NCBI GenBank assembly: GCA_019420275.1
Contig: JAHZHN010000002.1
Span: 1-37,680, forward strand
Direction of reading: 5' to 3'
DNA from: Clostridiales bacterium
Lineage (GTDB): Bacteria; Bacillota; Clostridia; Lachnospirales; Lachnospiraceae
DNA: 37,680 nt
The notes beneath the pieces are model-generated. The model saw only the letters and a list, made by a program, of their open reading frames with translations. It searched no databases and was not told where the DNA came from. A program made the position numbers and the translations under genes. The number at the start of each line of letters is the position of its first letter. Positions within the stretch are counted from its first letter, which is position 1. This document shows, in pieces, positions 8,181-16,130 of this stretch.

Positions 8181-8232
8181 AAATGACACCCTGATTAGAA
8201 TCATCTGATTCCAAAAAGGATGTCATTTCTTT
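8181..8232. terminator. Bidirectional terminator between the ClC antiporter and clpB
   Basis: The arms AAATGACA (8181-8188) and TGTCATTT (8221-8228) enclose a secondary GATT/AATC stem. T runs follow on the plus strand and A-rich DNA on the other side. The convergent gene ends sit on both sides. Confidence 0.7.
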
Positions 8233-8236
8233 TATA

Positions 8237-10819
8237 TTATTTTACTCTGGCTGTCAATTCTCCATTTTCTACATCAATCAGAATCGTATCTTCCGCATCT
8301 ACGCCATCGCCTAAGATCAGTCTTGCGGCAAGTGTTTCTACTGTTTTCTGCAGATATCTTTTCAGTGGTCTTGCACCATACATCGGCTCATATCCATTGT
8401 CAGCTACATATTTTTTGGCTGCCTGTGTAAGCTCTACATGCAATTCTTTGTCTGCCAGTCGGCGGTTCAGATCTTTCACCTGAAGATCGATGATGCTTGT
8501 GATATTATCTTTTGTCAACGGCTTAAACATGATAGTCTCATCCAGACGATTTAAAAACTCCGGACGGAAATGGTTTCTAAGATCTGCCATTACCATATCC
8601 TGTGCTTCCTGCTTAATATTGCCCTGATCATCAATTCCCTCCAGCAGATAGGAAGATCCAATGTTAGATGTCATGATCAGAATCGTGTTCTTGAAATCTA
8701 CCGTCTTGCCTTTAGAGTCTGTGATGCGTCCGTCATCCAGTACCTGAAGCAGGATATTGAAAACATCCGGATGGGCTTTCTCGATTTCATCAAACAGTAC
8801 AACAGAGTATGGTTTTCTGCGGACGGCTTCTGTCAGCTGACCACCCTCCTCATATCCTACGTATCCCGGAGGCGCTCCAATCAGTCTTGCCACAGAATGT
8901 TTCTCCATATATTCACTCATATCAATCCGGACAATATTCTGCTCATTGTCAAACAGACTTTCTGCAAGTGCTTTTGCAAGTTCTGTCTTTCCGACTCCAG
9001 TTGGTCCAAGGAATAAGAAGGAACCGATTGGTTTGCTTGGGTCTTTGATTCCTGCCTTAGAGCGAATGATAGATTCCGTTACCAGTTCCACTGCTTCATC
9101 CTGTCCAACCACTCTCTCATGGAGAACCTGATCTAAGTGCAGTGTCTTATTTCTCTCACTTTCTGTCAGTTTTGCAACTGGAATTCCCGTCCATCTGGAA
9201 ATTATCTTGGCAATCTCATCCTCCGTTACGCTTTCACGTACCATAGAACGGTCTTCCTTGCTGACTCTCTCTTCTTCTTCCTGCAGCTGTTTCTTAAGTT
9301 CCGGCAGTCTGCCATACTGCAGCTCTGCTGCTTTATTAAGATCATAATTTCTCTGAGCGATCTGAATCTCACTGTTTACACTTTCGATTTCTTCTCTTAA
9401 TTTGGAAACTTTCTCTACAGATGCCTTTTCATTCTCCCATTTTGCTTTTCTTGCCTTAAATTCTTCCCGAAGTTCCGCAAGTTCTTTTTGCAGTTCTTCC
9501 AGACGTTCTTGGCTTAATCGGTCATCTTCTTTTTTCAGAGCGGCTTCCTCAATTTCCATCTGCATAATTTTTCTCTGGACTTCATCCAATTCTGACGGAA
9601 GAGAATTCATCTCTGTTTTGATCATAGCGCAGGCCTCATCTACCAGGTCAATGGCTTTATCCGGCAGAAATCTGTCAGTAATATAACGATTTGACAAAGT
9701 TGCCGCTGCTACCAGAGAACTGTCAGTAATTTTAACACCATGGTATACTTCGTAACGGTCTTTGATTCCTCTTAAGATAGAAATCGTATCTTCTACCGTC
9801 GGCTGATCTACCATAACCGGCTGGAAACGGCGTTCCAGCGCCTGATCTTTTTCAATATACTGGCGATATTCATCTAATGTTGTAGCTCCAATACAATGAA
9901 GTTCTCCTCTTGCCAGCATCGGTTTTAACATATTACCTGCATCCATAGCTCCGTCTGTCTTTCCAGCACCGACGATCGTATGCAGCTCATCGATAAACAG
10001 AATGATCTTTCCTTCACTTTTCTTTACTTCTTCCAATACAGCTTTCAGACGTTCTTCGAACTCACCTCTGTATTTGGCTCCTGCCACAAGGGATCCCATA
10101 TCCAGAGAAAAGATTGTCTTATCTTTCAGCTGCTCCGGTACATCTCCCCGAACAATCCTCTGAGCCAGTCCTTCAACGACTGCTGTCTTACCAACACCAG
10201 GCTCACCGATCAGTACCGGATTATTTTTCGTCTTTCTGGAAAGAATACGAATCACATTCCTGATTTCACTGTCCCTTCCAATCACAGGATCCAATTTCTG
10301 TTCCCGGGCACGTTTTACCAAATCATATCCGTACTTCTCAAGGCTGTCGTAAGTCTCCTCCGGATTATCACTGGTTACTTTCTGTCCTCCGCGAACCTGT
10401 GCCAGGACTTCAAGGAAACGATTTCTTGTAATTCCGTAAGCACGGAATAATTCTTTCACTGCTTTATTCGGATGTTTTATCATTGCCAGGAATAAATGTT
10501 CTACAGAAACATACTCATCTCCCATGGCCTTCATCTCATCTTCACCGTGGAGCAGCACCTGGTTTAAATCGTTGCTCATATAAACCTGTCCGCCGGATAC
10601 TTTCGGCTTCTTAGCCAAAAGCTCCTGAACCTGACTTAAAAACGTATCCTTCTGGATATTCATCTTCTCCAGCAGGCTGGCGATCAAACTGTCATCGATC
10701 GTCAGCAGGCTATACAAAAAATGTTCCTGATCTATTTCCTGATGTCCATAATCATAAGCTATCTTCTCACACTGATTGACCGCTTCAATGGACTTTTGTG
10801 TAAACTTATTAATATTCAT
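8237..10819 (-). CDS. clpB: ATP-dependent disaggregase chaperone ClpB
   Basis: A Hsp100 hexameric chaperone that pulls polypeptides out of aggregates together with DnaK. At 860 residues it is full length. The Clp-N repeat domain occupies residues 1-145, and the first AAA+ module has Walker A GEPGVGKT (205-212). A long Glu/Lys-rich coiled-coil middle domain lies at about 400-530. The second AAA+ module has GPTGVGKT near 605, followed by the C-terminal D2-small domain. The middle-domain length separates it from ClpC and ClpA, and there is no ClpP-binding tripeptide loop that I can recognise. The promoter is overlapped by a CIRCE element, so HrcA repression is expected. Confidence 0.96.
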   Translation of the reverse strand: MNINKFTQKSIEAVNQCEKIAYDYGHQEIDQEHFLYSLLTIDDSLIASLLEKMNIQKDTFLSQVQELLAKKPKVSGGQVYMSNDLNQVLLHGEDEMKAMGDEYVSVEHLFLAMIKHPNKAVKELFRAYGITRNRFLEVLAQVRGGQKVTSDNPEETYDSLEKYGYDLVKRAREQKLDPVIGRDSEIRNVIRILSRKTKNNPVLIGEPGVGKTAVVEGLAQRIVRGDVPEQLKDKTIFSLDMGSLVAGAKYRGEFEERLKAVLEEVKKSEGKIILFIDELHTIVGAGKTDGAMDAGNMLKPMLARGELHCIGATTLDEYRQYIEKDQALERRFQPVMVDQPTVEDTISILRGIKDRYEVYHGVKITDSSLVAAATLSNRYITDRFLPDKAIDLVDEACAMIKTEMNSLPSELDEVQRKIMQMEIEEAALKKEDDRLSQERLEELQKELAELREEFKARKAKWENEKASVEKVSKLREEIESVNSEIQIAQRNYDLNKAAELQYGRLPELKKQLQEEEERVSKEDRSMVRESVTEDEIAKIISRWTGIPVAKLTESERNKTLHLDQVLHERVVGQDEAVELVTESIIRSKAGIKDPSKPIGSFLFLGPTGVGKTELAKALAESLFDNEQNIVRIDMSEYMEKHSVARLIGAPPGYVGYEEGGQLTEAVRRKPYSVVLFDEIEKAHPDVFNILLQVLDDGRITDSKGKTVDFKNTILIMTSNIGSSYLLEGIDDQGNIKQEAQDMVMADLRNHFRPEFLNRLDETIMFKPLTKDNITSIIDLQVKDLNRRLADKELHVELTQAAKKYVADNGYEPMYGARPLKRYLQKTVETLAARLILGDGVDAEDTILIDVENGELTARVK

Positions 10820-10866
10820 CGCTTATTCCTCCTTTTTCTTCCCCTCATCACCTATGTTCTATTCGT

Positions 10867-10895
10867 ACTATAACACCAATTATTAGCACTGTCAA
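10867..10895 (-). promoter_or_regulatory. clpB sigma-A promoter
   Basis: On the minus strand, TTGACA (10890-10895) and TATAGT (10867-10872) are separated by exactly 17 nt. The -35 lies inside the CIRCE operator, an arrangement suited to repression by steric blocking. Confidence 0.8.
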
Positions 10896-10909
10896 TAGGT
10901 GAGTGCTAA
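10883..10909. promoter_or_regulatory. CIRCE operator (HrcA site)
   Basis: The arms TTAGCACTG and GAGTGCTAA are separated by exactly 9 nt. The established CIRCE consensus is TTAGCACTC-N9-GAGTGCTAA, so only one base of the left arm differs. HrcA binds this element in heat-shock genes of Firmicutes. Confidence 0.93.
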
Positions 10910-10923
10910 TAATTTTAAATTTT

Positions 10924-11538
10924 TTACGATTCTTCTTTTTCAATTTCCATAACAGACATTTGCTTGCGTGTTATGCCATTTCTTTTTCCATAGTTCTCCC
11001 AATAGCTCTCAGAAGCCCTCACAAACATTTTTTTTGGAATCGGCATGCTTGCTTTCATATTTTTGTTTTTTCCTTCTGAAACAGAAATTGCCAGCTTTTT
11101 TATTTTATGTGTCACAAAGACTTTAAACGGAGTCGTTAAAATAGCTTCACCGCTTCCAATCCTCAAAAGCGAGCCAAAAGGATATCCTTGCTGCTTACAG
11201 AAAAAACGCACCATTTTCACCGCAGTGTCATTTTGTTCTGGTTCTATAAAACCACAGTTGATCAATACAGAAATTCTTGGCTTTTGTCTTGGTGGATTAT
11301 CCTCTAATGTTTTAAAAAAGTTCAGGAGTGTTACAGGTATGCCATCCGCATAGAGAGGAAATACAAGCAAAACATCTGTAAAATTTCCCATCTTTCTGCA
11401 AATCTCCAGATGATTTTTTTTGGTAATGGCAAAATATTCCGTCGGCACAGTACAGTTTTTCGCAAACAGTTCTGCATATTTCTTAGAATTTGACTTCGGC
11501 GCCCTTGGACTTCCATTTAATATCATTATATTTCCCAT
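10924..11538 (-). CDS. Flavodoxin-fold NAD(P)H-dependent oxidoreductase-like protein
   Basis: A protein of 204 residues with the flavodoxin-like fold. The N-terminal beta strand and phosphate loop MILNGSPRAPKSNS bind the FMN phosphate in NADPH-dependent FMN reductases, and LLVFPLYADGIPVTL matches the second flavin-contact loop (about residues 57-71). It lacks the cysteine cluster of its upstream partner. Its start lies inside the partner gene (13-nt overlap), implying translational coupling. The substrate is unknown. It is the second gene of a two-gene leftward unit. Confidence 0.75.
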   Translation of the reverse strand: MGNIMILNGSPRAPKSNSKKYAELFAKNCTVPTEYFAITKKNHLEICRKMGNFTDVLLVFPLYADGIPVTLLNFFKTLEDNPPRQKPRISVLINCGFIEPEQNDTAVKMVRFFCKQQGYPFGSLLRIGSGEAILTTPFKVFVTHKIKKLAISVSEGKNKNMKASMPIPKKMFVRASESYWENYGKRNGITRKQMSVMEIEKEES

Positions 11539-12035
11539 GACAATACCTCTCTTCTCACAGCCTGCTCCAGCTCATTTTCCTGTGAAAAAATCACACGATA
11601 GTTTTCAAAACACATATTTTTGGCATTTCTTCCAATCAGCTGTGTAAAAATTTCCTTTTCCTCATCTGAAATATTTCCGTAGCCAATAATGGCTGCCTGC
11701 TTTGGCACAACAGCACGCTGTACATGATGGGTTTCCCCATGCAGCAGACGAATAAATGCCTGCTGAACAGGAATTGCGCGTTCCAGCATGGTTTTCATTA
11801 CCGTATCATAGCCCCCATATTTCACTTTGCTGATATACAAAACTCTGCTGCTCGCAGCAATTTTAGGATAAATCTTCACCGCATCGTCTCGAATGACACA
11901 TTTTCCCGGAGTTTTGGTCCAGCATCCAAAGCATCCCATACAATTTGAAATCTTCAGCTGCGATAAATCAATAAATTCTATAGAATGATGATCCACAGGC
12001 AGATTCACTGGTCTGTCACTTAAAATTAAGTTCAT
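11526..12035 (-). CDS. Iron-sulfur-flavoprotein-like protein with Cys cluster
   Basis: A protein of 169 residues in the flavodoxin/FMN-reductase superfamily. The cluster Cys32-Cys35-Cys38-Cys46 (CMGCFGCWTKTPGKC) has the CX2CX2CX7C spacing of iron-sulfur flavoproteins, which bind a 4Fe-4S centre next to FMN. The usual N-terminal GSPR phosphate loop is missing: the chain begins MNLILSDRP and reaches the cysteines after only 31 residues. No upstream in-frame extension is evident, and GGAG lies 7 nt before this ATG. It overlaps the following flavodoxin-fold gene by 13 nt, so the two products may act as a pair. The electron donor and acceptor are unknown. Confidence 0.72.
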   Translation of the reverse strand: MNLILSDRPVNLPVDHHSIEFIDLSQLKISNCMGCFGCWTKTPGKCVIRDDAVKIYPKIAASSRVLYISKVKYGGYDTVMKTMLERAIPVQQAFIRLLHGETHHVQRAVVPKQAAIIGYGNISDEEKEIFTQLIGRNAKNMCFENYRVIFSQENELEQAVRREVLSWEI

Positions 12036-12355
12036 GGTTTATCTCCTTTTTCAATTTGAAATTATAACGTTATTATATCTCGATTCAGCAGCACCTATCA
12101 TAAAAATATATATTTGGGCGATTGTTCCTTCAGATGAATCATCTTTGGATTTCCTGCTGACTGGCCTTTTCTGCATAAAAACTATATTTCACTTGTTGTT
12201 TACTTATATTTTATCCAAATGATCAATTCATCTGATAGAATCAAACATGATCAAAAGGCCTGATGATTTCAAGCTGCGCAGTCTTAATTTTGTGCCCATG
12301 CTCCAAATTATAACTGCACATCCAGAAAACAAAACAACGAAAGAAGATAGATGAT
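12036..12355. other. 320-bp divergent intergenic region, AT-rich
   Basis: The region separates the leftward flavoprotein pair from the rightward secreted-protein pair, so it must hold both promoters. Candidate -10 boxes are TATAAT on the minus strand (12061-12066) and TATAAC on the plus strand (12309-12314). Neither has a convincing -35. A short palindrome AGATGA-A-TCATCT lies near 12133-12145. No coding sequence or RNA is recognised. Confidence 0.4.
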
Positions 12356-12856
12356 ATGCAAAATATGAAAAATAAAAAAAATATATGGAAAGCCATCCTC
12401 TTCACCATCATTGTGGTAATGACTGCACTTACTGCCTGGATTATCCTGTCATCCAGAAACCAACACAACGATTCTGCCGCCCAGGGTATTGTTTTAGACG
12501 AGGACGCAGAAACATGGGATGGCAATATGGATGATATGTCCGATGGAAAAGATGGAATTAAGATTCCTGGTTATGGAGAATTAACTGTTCCCCAAAAGGA
12601 TAATACCTGGAGTATCACACTGGCAAATCCGAAAGGCAACCACTGTTATTTCAAATATACCATAACGGTCAATGATAAGACACTCTATCAATCCGATCTT
12701 ATCGAACCTGGCAAAGCGGTGAAACAATTCAAAGTATCAAAACTGCTGGATCCGGGAGACTATGAAATCCACTTAAATATTTCCACTTACTCCATGGATG
12801 ATGATCTGACTCCGATGAATGGCGCTAACGTAAAATCTATTTTGCATGTGATCTGA
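12356..12856 (+). CDS. Membrane-anchored protein of unknown function, first gene of a secreted pair
   Basis: A protein of 166 residues, not recognised as a named family. A basic start (KNKKN) is followed by one hydrophobic segment at about residues 12-31, then an acidic linker (EDAETWDGNMDDMSDGKDG). An all-beta, Ig-like outer domain follows from about residue 66. The pattern PGYGELTVP, NPKGNHCYFKYTI, YQSDLIEPGKAV and DPGDYEIHLNIST suggests a small beta sandwich outside the membrane. I recall similar uncharacterised proteins in gut Firmicutes but cannot name a domain. The next gene follows after 20 nt with its own AAGGAG, so the two form an operon ended by a strong hairpin. The ATG at 12365 is an alternative start. 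Confidence 0.75.
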   Translation: MQNMKNKKNIWKAILFTIIVVMTALTAWIILSSRNQHNDSAAQGIVLDEDAETWDGNMDDMSDGKDGIKIPGYGELTVPQKDNTWSITLANPKGNHCYFKYTITVNDKTLYQSDLIEPGKAVKQFKVSKLLDPGDYEIHLNISTYSMDDDLTPMNGANVKSILHVI

Positions 12857-12876
12857 CGCAAAAAGGAGAATGTATT

Positions 12877-13422
12877 ATGAAAAAAATAGTATTGGGAATT
12901 GCAGCTTTAGCTATTGCCGTATTTGGTTCTATTCCAGTTGCGGCAAATACAACAACCGGACGTACAGATTTAAGCTTATATGTGGCCAATGATCCTGTAT
13001 ATACCGTCACGGTTCCAGAAACCGTACAGCTGAGTGCTACAGAGAACACTCAAGTACCTATAACCGCAAGTGAAGTAAAATATATTCCTGAAGGGAAGAA
13101 AATTTCTGTCACATTAGACCGCGGAAACGGTAATTTCGGAAGATTATATCTTACAGGTACCAATGAAGAGACCGGAAAAGACTATAATATGACTTTATAT
13201 ATTAAAGGTACCGATGGTGAATTCAAGATGGGAGCTCTTGAAAAACAGATCAAAGGTATGGAACTGGCATCTTTTACAGACAATGGAACCATGAACTATG
13301 AACTTCGTCCGGCATCTCTGAATTATCCGGATTCCACAAGTGATAATCTTAAGATTCAAAAAGGAGTTCATTATTCTGGATACATTATCTATGGTATTGG
13401 ACTTACTGATATCTCAAAATAA
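12877..13422 (+). CDS. Secreted beta-rich protein, adhesin-like, unknown function
   Basis: A protein of 181 residues with a clean signal peptide (about residues 1-24, ending VAA). The mature part is rich in Thr, Asn and Gly with alternating hydrophobic residues, for example DPVYTVTVPETVQL and KISVTLDRGNGNFG. This is typical of small surface beta sandwiches such as WxL-type or pilin-like domains. It has no LPXTG sorting signal, no WxL motif and no cysteines in the mature part. It probably acts on the cell surface together with the membrane-anchored product of the preceding gene; the function is unknown. The name adhesin-like is an inference from composition only. Confidence 0.75.
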   Translation: MKKIVLGIAALAIAVFGSIPVAANTTTGRTDLSLYVANDPVYTVTVPETVQLSATENTQVPITASEVKYIPEGKKISVTLDRGNGNFGRLYLTGTNEETGKDYNMTLYIKGTDGEFKMGALEKQIKGMELASFTDNGTMNYELRPASLNYPDSTSDNLKIQKGVHYSGYIIYGIGLTDISK

Positions 13423-13440
13423 ACATTTGAATATATTCAA

Positions 13441-13472
13441 AAAAGAGACGGCTTATATGGCCGTCTCTTTTT
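13441..13472 (+). terminator. Terminator after the secreted pair
   Basis: The stem AAAGAGACGGC (13442-13452) with GCCGTCTCTTT (13460-13470) is perfect, has a 7-nt loop, and is followed by T residues. Its right edge touches the stop codon of the convergent NlpC/P60-like gene. Confidence 0.88.
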
Positions 13473-14119
13473 TATTCCCATCGGAACTGTCCATATTCTG
13501 TCAAATAAGATCTATCCTTCCAAAATCGATGATATCTTCTGCACCATTCCGGCGCAATTTGTCTCATACAGGCTTCTGCTTTTTGAATCGCCATGTTTCT
13601 CATCCTGCCATCCGGACATACTGTTCCATTCACCTGAACGCCGGGAGGACTGGAATGGCATATGAGAAGACTTCCATCTTTGCATTTTTCCAACACCAAA
13701 AATACGTGACCTTGAGATGCTGAACTCATAATGTCTCCCGGATGCCAATCTGTCACATCTCCTGGTTCTTTCCAGCTTCCAAATCCCTTCTTTGCCAACA
13801 GCTTCCCTTGTTCTCCCGCTTTTCGGACATAATCATCCGGAAACCCATAGCATGACAAAACATTATAAAGCAGCCATCCCATATATCCGGAACAATCCAG
13901 TCCTTTTCCCCTCTCATATCTATGCCTTGTATAATCATAGGTTTCATCCTGACCATAGAAAAAAGCCTCCCATTCAGAGCTGATTCCCATCCTCACACCG
14001 TCGGGTCCTGCTCCTGTATCCGATGCATTCCATCCGCCGCCCCATACATAGAGAGTCCTGCCTGCAGGAAGCAGAGCTGTCTCACACAATCGCATGATCA
14101 ATTCATCTTTCCTCTTCAT
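13472..14119 (-). CDS. NlpC/P60-like cysteine hydrolase without signal peptide
   Basis: A protein of 215 residues with the papain-like NlpC/P60 pattern. YVWGGGW precedes the fold, the nucleophile is Cys76 in GLDCSGYMGW, and the catalytic histidine is His138 in SQGHVFLVLEK. His155 in LLICHSSPPG is a plausible third residue. Secreted members cut peptidoglycan stem peptides, but this protein begins MKRKDELIM and has no signal peptide or membrane anchor. Its substrate may therefore be cytoplasmic or its export non-classical. An insert of about 40 residues lies between YVWGGG and the nucleophile. It begins 33 nt after the lipase-like gene and may be co-transcribed with it. Confidence 0.75.
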   Translation of the reverse strand: MKRKDELIMRLCETALLPAGRTLYVWGGGWNASDTGAGPDGVRMGISSEWEAFFYGQDETYDYTRHRYERGKGLDCSGYMGWLLYNVLSCYGFPDDYVRKAGEQGKLLAKKGFGSWKEPGDVTDWHPGDIMSSASQGHVFLVLEKCKDGSLLICHSSPPGVQVNGTVCPDGRMRNMAIQKAEACMRQIAPEWCRRYHRFWKDRSYLTEYGQFRWE

Positions 14120-14152
14120 ATGAATCCAAACCAGTTTTTTCTTTATATTATG

Positions 14153-15076
14153 TTATGCTTCCTCCGCAGATTCCAGAAATTCCAAAATTACCTGATAGAC
14201 TTTCTCAACACCGTCTTCCTTCAAAATCTCATGACGCCTGTGCCGAAATAGAACACCCTGTATCTGACTATAACCACGTTTCCTTAAAAATGTCATTGCC
14301 TCGGCATATTTCTTTTTTGAGCCAATACACGGGTCATCTGCTCCTGCTACAAATAAAATTGGCAGAGATGGATGCTTTACGTTCCATCCCTTCTTATCGT
14401 AAGTATTCTTCATCAGCAAAAACAGATTCAGAAATCCATTATTGGTAAACATAAAGCCATCCAAAGGATTCGTATCATATTCTGTCACATTTTCCTTATT
14501 ATAGCTGATCCATCCATTTGGCGATTCTCCTTCTTTCAGCTGCTTCCCATAGGCCGCGAAAGCAATCTTATGAAACAATCTTCCAGGTCTCTTTGCCCGA
14601 ATCCTGCACGCCGACTGTGCCAGACCCAATGCCAGTTCTGTCATCTTATTCTCACTGGGACTTCCGCATACGATCAGAGAATCCAGATTCTGATCATATT
14701 TCTTAAGATAACACCTTACAACCAGAGATCCCATGCTGTGTCCAAACAAATGCAGGGGAATTCCCGGATATCGTTCTTTTATCCATAAAGAAATCTGATG
14801 TGTATCTTCCACGATCGCCTCTCCGGTCTCATCATAAAAATATCCCAAATCGTTTTTTCTTTTTACGCTTTTCCCGTGCCCTCTGTGGTCATGAATGACT
14901 GCCACATATCCATAGCTGCAAAGTACTCTCATAAACGGCTCATACCTCTCCTTATGTTCTGCCATGCCATGGCAAAGCTGTACAATTCCCCTGACCTCTC
15001 CTTCCGGTTCTATCATCATCACATGAAGTTCCAGGTGATCATAATCGGATGTCAGATAAAATGTTTTTTTCTTCAT
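14153..15076 (-). CDS. Monoacylglycerol-lipase/lysophospholipase-like alpha/beta hydrolase
   Basis: A serine hydrolase of 307 residues from the Hydrolase_4 group. The nucleophile elbow GHSMG (112-116) places Ser114. VQLCHGMAEHKERY is the oxyanion-hole HG motif. The acid AGADDPCIG and a late histidine in RRHEIL complete a triad. It has no signal peptide, so it is probably cytoplasmic and acts on lipid esters; the true substrate is unknown. The frame is open to 15163, but I start at 15076 because AGGAGG lies 10 nt upstream and a consensus promoter (15099-15127) would fall inside the longer version. Confidence 0.87.
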   Translation of the reverse strand: MKKKTFYLTSDYDHLELHVMMIEPEGEVRGIVQLCHGMAEHKERYEPFMRVLCSYGYVAVIHDHRGHGKSVKRKNDLGYFYDETGEAIVEDTHQISLWIKERYPGIPLHLFGHSMGSLVVRCYLKKYDQNLDSLIVCGSPSENKMTELALGLAQSACRIRAKRPGRLFHKIAFAAYGKQLKEGESPNGWISYNKENVTEYDTNPLDGFMFTNNGFLNLFLLMKNTYDKKGWNVKHPSLPILFVAGADDPCIGSKKKYAEAMTFLRKRGYSQIQGVLFRHRRHEILKEDGVEKVYQVILEFLESAEEA

Positions 15077-15098
15077 AACCGCATCGCCTCCTATGTTC

Positions 15099-15127
15099 AG
15101 TTTAATGATTCCCTGATTGCCTGTCAA
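15099..15127 (-). promoter_or_regulatory. Promoter of the lipase-like gene
   Basis: Minus-strand TTGACA (15122-15127) and TAAACT (15099-15104) have 17-nt spacing, ending about 22 nt before the start codon. It supports the shorter start of the hydrolase. Confidence 0.65.
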
Positions 15128-15172
15128 TCTTTCCTTTTCCGGATGATTTCCCTTAATACCCATGGGTTTTTA

Positions 15173-15201
15173 TATACAAAAATTCCGAAATCCTTTATAC
15201 T
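15173..15201 (+). promoter_or_regulatory. Possible promoter of the lipoprotein gene
   Basis: TATACA (15173-15178) and TATACT (15196-15201) have 17-nt spacing. The -10 is good; the -35 matches only 4 of 6 consensus bases. Confidence 0.4.
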
Positions 15202-15248
15202 ATATATATCGAATTTAGTGTAACTGCCATTGGCAAAGGAGGAAATTT

Positions 15249-16124
15249 ATGAAAAAAGTATTGAAAAAGTTATCTGCACTGTCCATGTCACTGGTCCTTG
15301 CTTTTTCCATCACTGCCTGTTCTGGAGGGAATAAGGAAAATAACAAAAGTGAAGATACCGGACGCACAGCACAGGAAATCCTGGAATCCAACTATAAAAA
15401 ATCAAAAGATCTCAAAGATGTTGATATGTCTTCCACTATGAAATATGAAGTTTCTGTTCCTGATACCTCATCTGACACTTCTTCGGATGATTCTGAAAAC
15501 CAGACATTGACAATGGATTATGATGCTAAGATATCAGATTCCGGAAGTGATTCCATGGCTATGGCCATGACTGGAACCATGTCTTCTTCCGGCACCAGCA
15601 TTGACATGAATGTTTATTATTCCGATGGATATTACTATCTTGATATTCTTGGACAGAAGATAAAACAAAAGATGGATCTTTCCAAATTACAGGAAGAACT
15701 GGAAGCTACAACAAACCAGACTCAGCTCCCGGTAGAAAATTATAAGGATATCGTTGTAAGCCAGGATGATGACGGCAATACCGTACTTGATTACAAGTTA
15801 AATGAAGATGGTCTGAATGAATATATCAAACAGATTGCAGATCAAATGGGTGGTCTCAGCGGTGACTCCTCTATTTCTTCTGACGACTTGGACGACAGTG
15901 TTAAAATTTCATCCTTCTCCGGACAGCGCACTTTGAACAAAGAGGACTATACGACCAAAGAATCTATTAAATTTGTTATGAAAAACCGTCAGGATGAAGA
16001 TAATGGAGATATTACGATTTCCATGGATATTACATATCACAATCCTGGAAAAAAGGTAACGGTAACCCTTCCAGAGGATTTATCCGATTACAAGGAGACA
16101 ACATCCTCTGTCTTTCAGTCATAA
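15249..16124 (+). CDS. Cell-surface lipoprotein, DUF6612-like
   Basis: A lipoprotein of 291 residues with a signal peptide and lipobox ITAC at residues 21-24 (lipid-modified Cys24). The mature part starts with a charged linker and continues with a repetitive beta-strand pattern (YDAKISDSGSDSMAMAMTG, IDMNVYYSDGYYYLDILGQK). This resembles LolA/LppX-like half-barrels that carry lipids, and proteins of the DUF6612 type in Lachnospiraceae, both from memory. Ser-, Asp- and Met-rich low-complexity stretches lie at about residues 75-120 and 207-222. AGGAGG precedes the ATG. It is a single-gene unit with its own terminator. Confidence 0.78.
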   Translation: MKKVLKKLSALSMSLVLAFSITACSGGNKENNKSEDTGRTAQEILESNYKKSKDLKDVDMSSTMKYEVSVPDTSSDTSSDDSENQTLTMDYDAKISDSGSDSMAMAMTGTMSSSGTSIDMNVYYSDGYYYLDILGQKIKQKMDLSKLQEELEATTNQTQLPVENYKDIVVSQDDDGNTVLDYKLNEDGLNEYIKQIADQMGGLSGDSSISSDDLDDSVKISSFSGQRTLNKEDYTTKESIKFVMKNRQDEDNGDITISMDITYHNPGKKVTVTLPEDLSDYKETTSSVFQS

Positions 16125-16130
16125 TGAAAG

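Noticed and set aside
8570..10450. Several plus-strand open frames of 80-160 codons opposite clpB
   Set aside because: They are antisense shadows of a well-conserved coding region, with no ribosome sites or recognisable products.
12034..12222. 62-codon plus-strand open frame starting at the flavoprotein start codon region
   Set aside because: No ribosome site, biased hydrophobic composition from AT-rich noncoding DNA, and it lies in a divergent promoter region.
15076..15163. Longer start of the lipase-like hydrolase
   Set aside because: A consensus promoter at 15099-15127 would lie inside it, and AGGAGG precedes the ATG at 15076.
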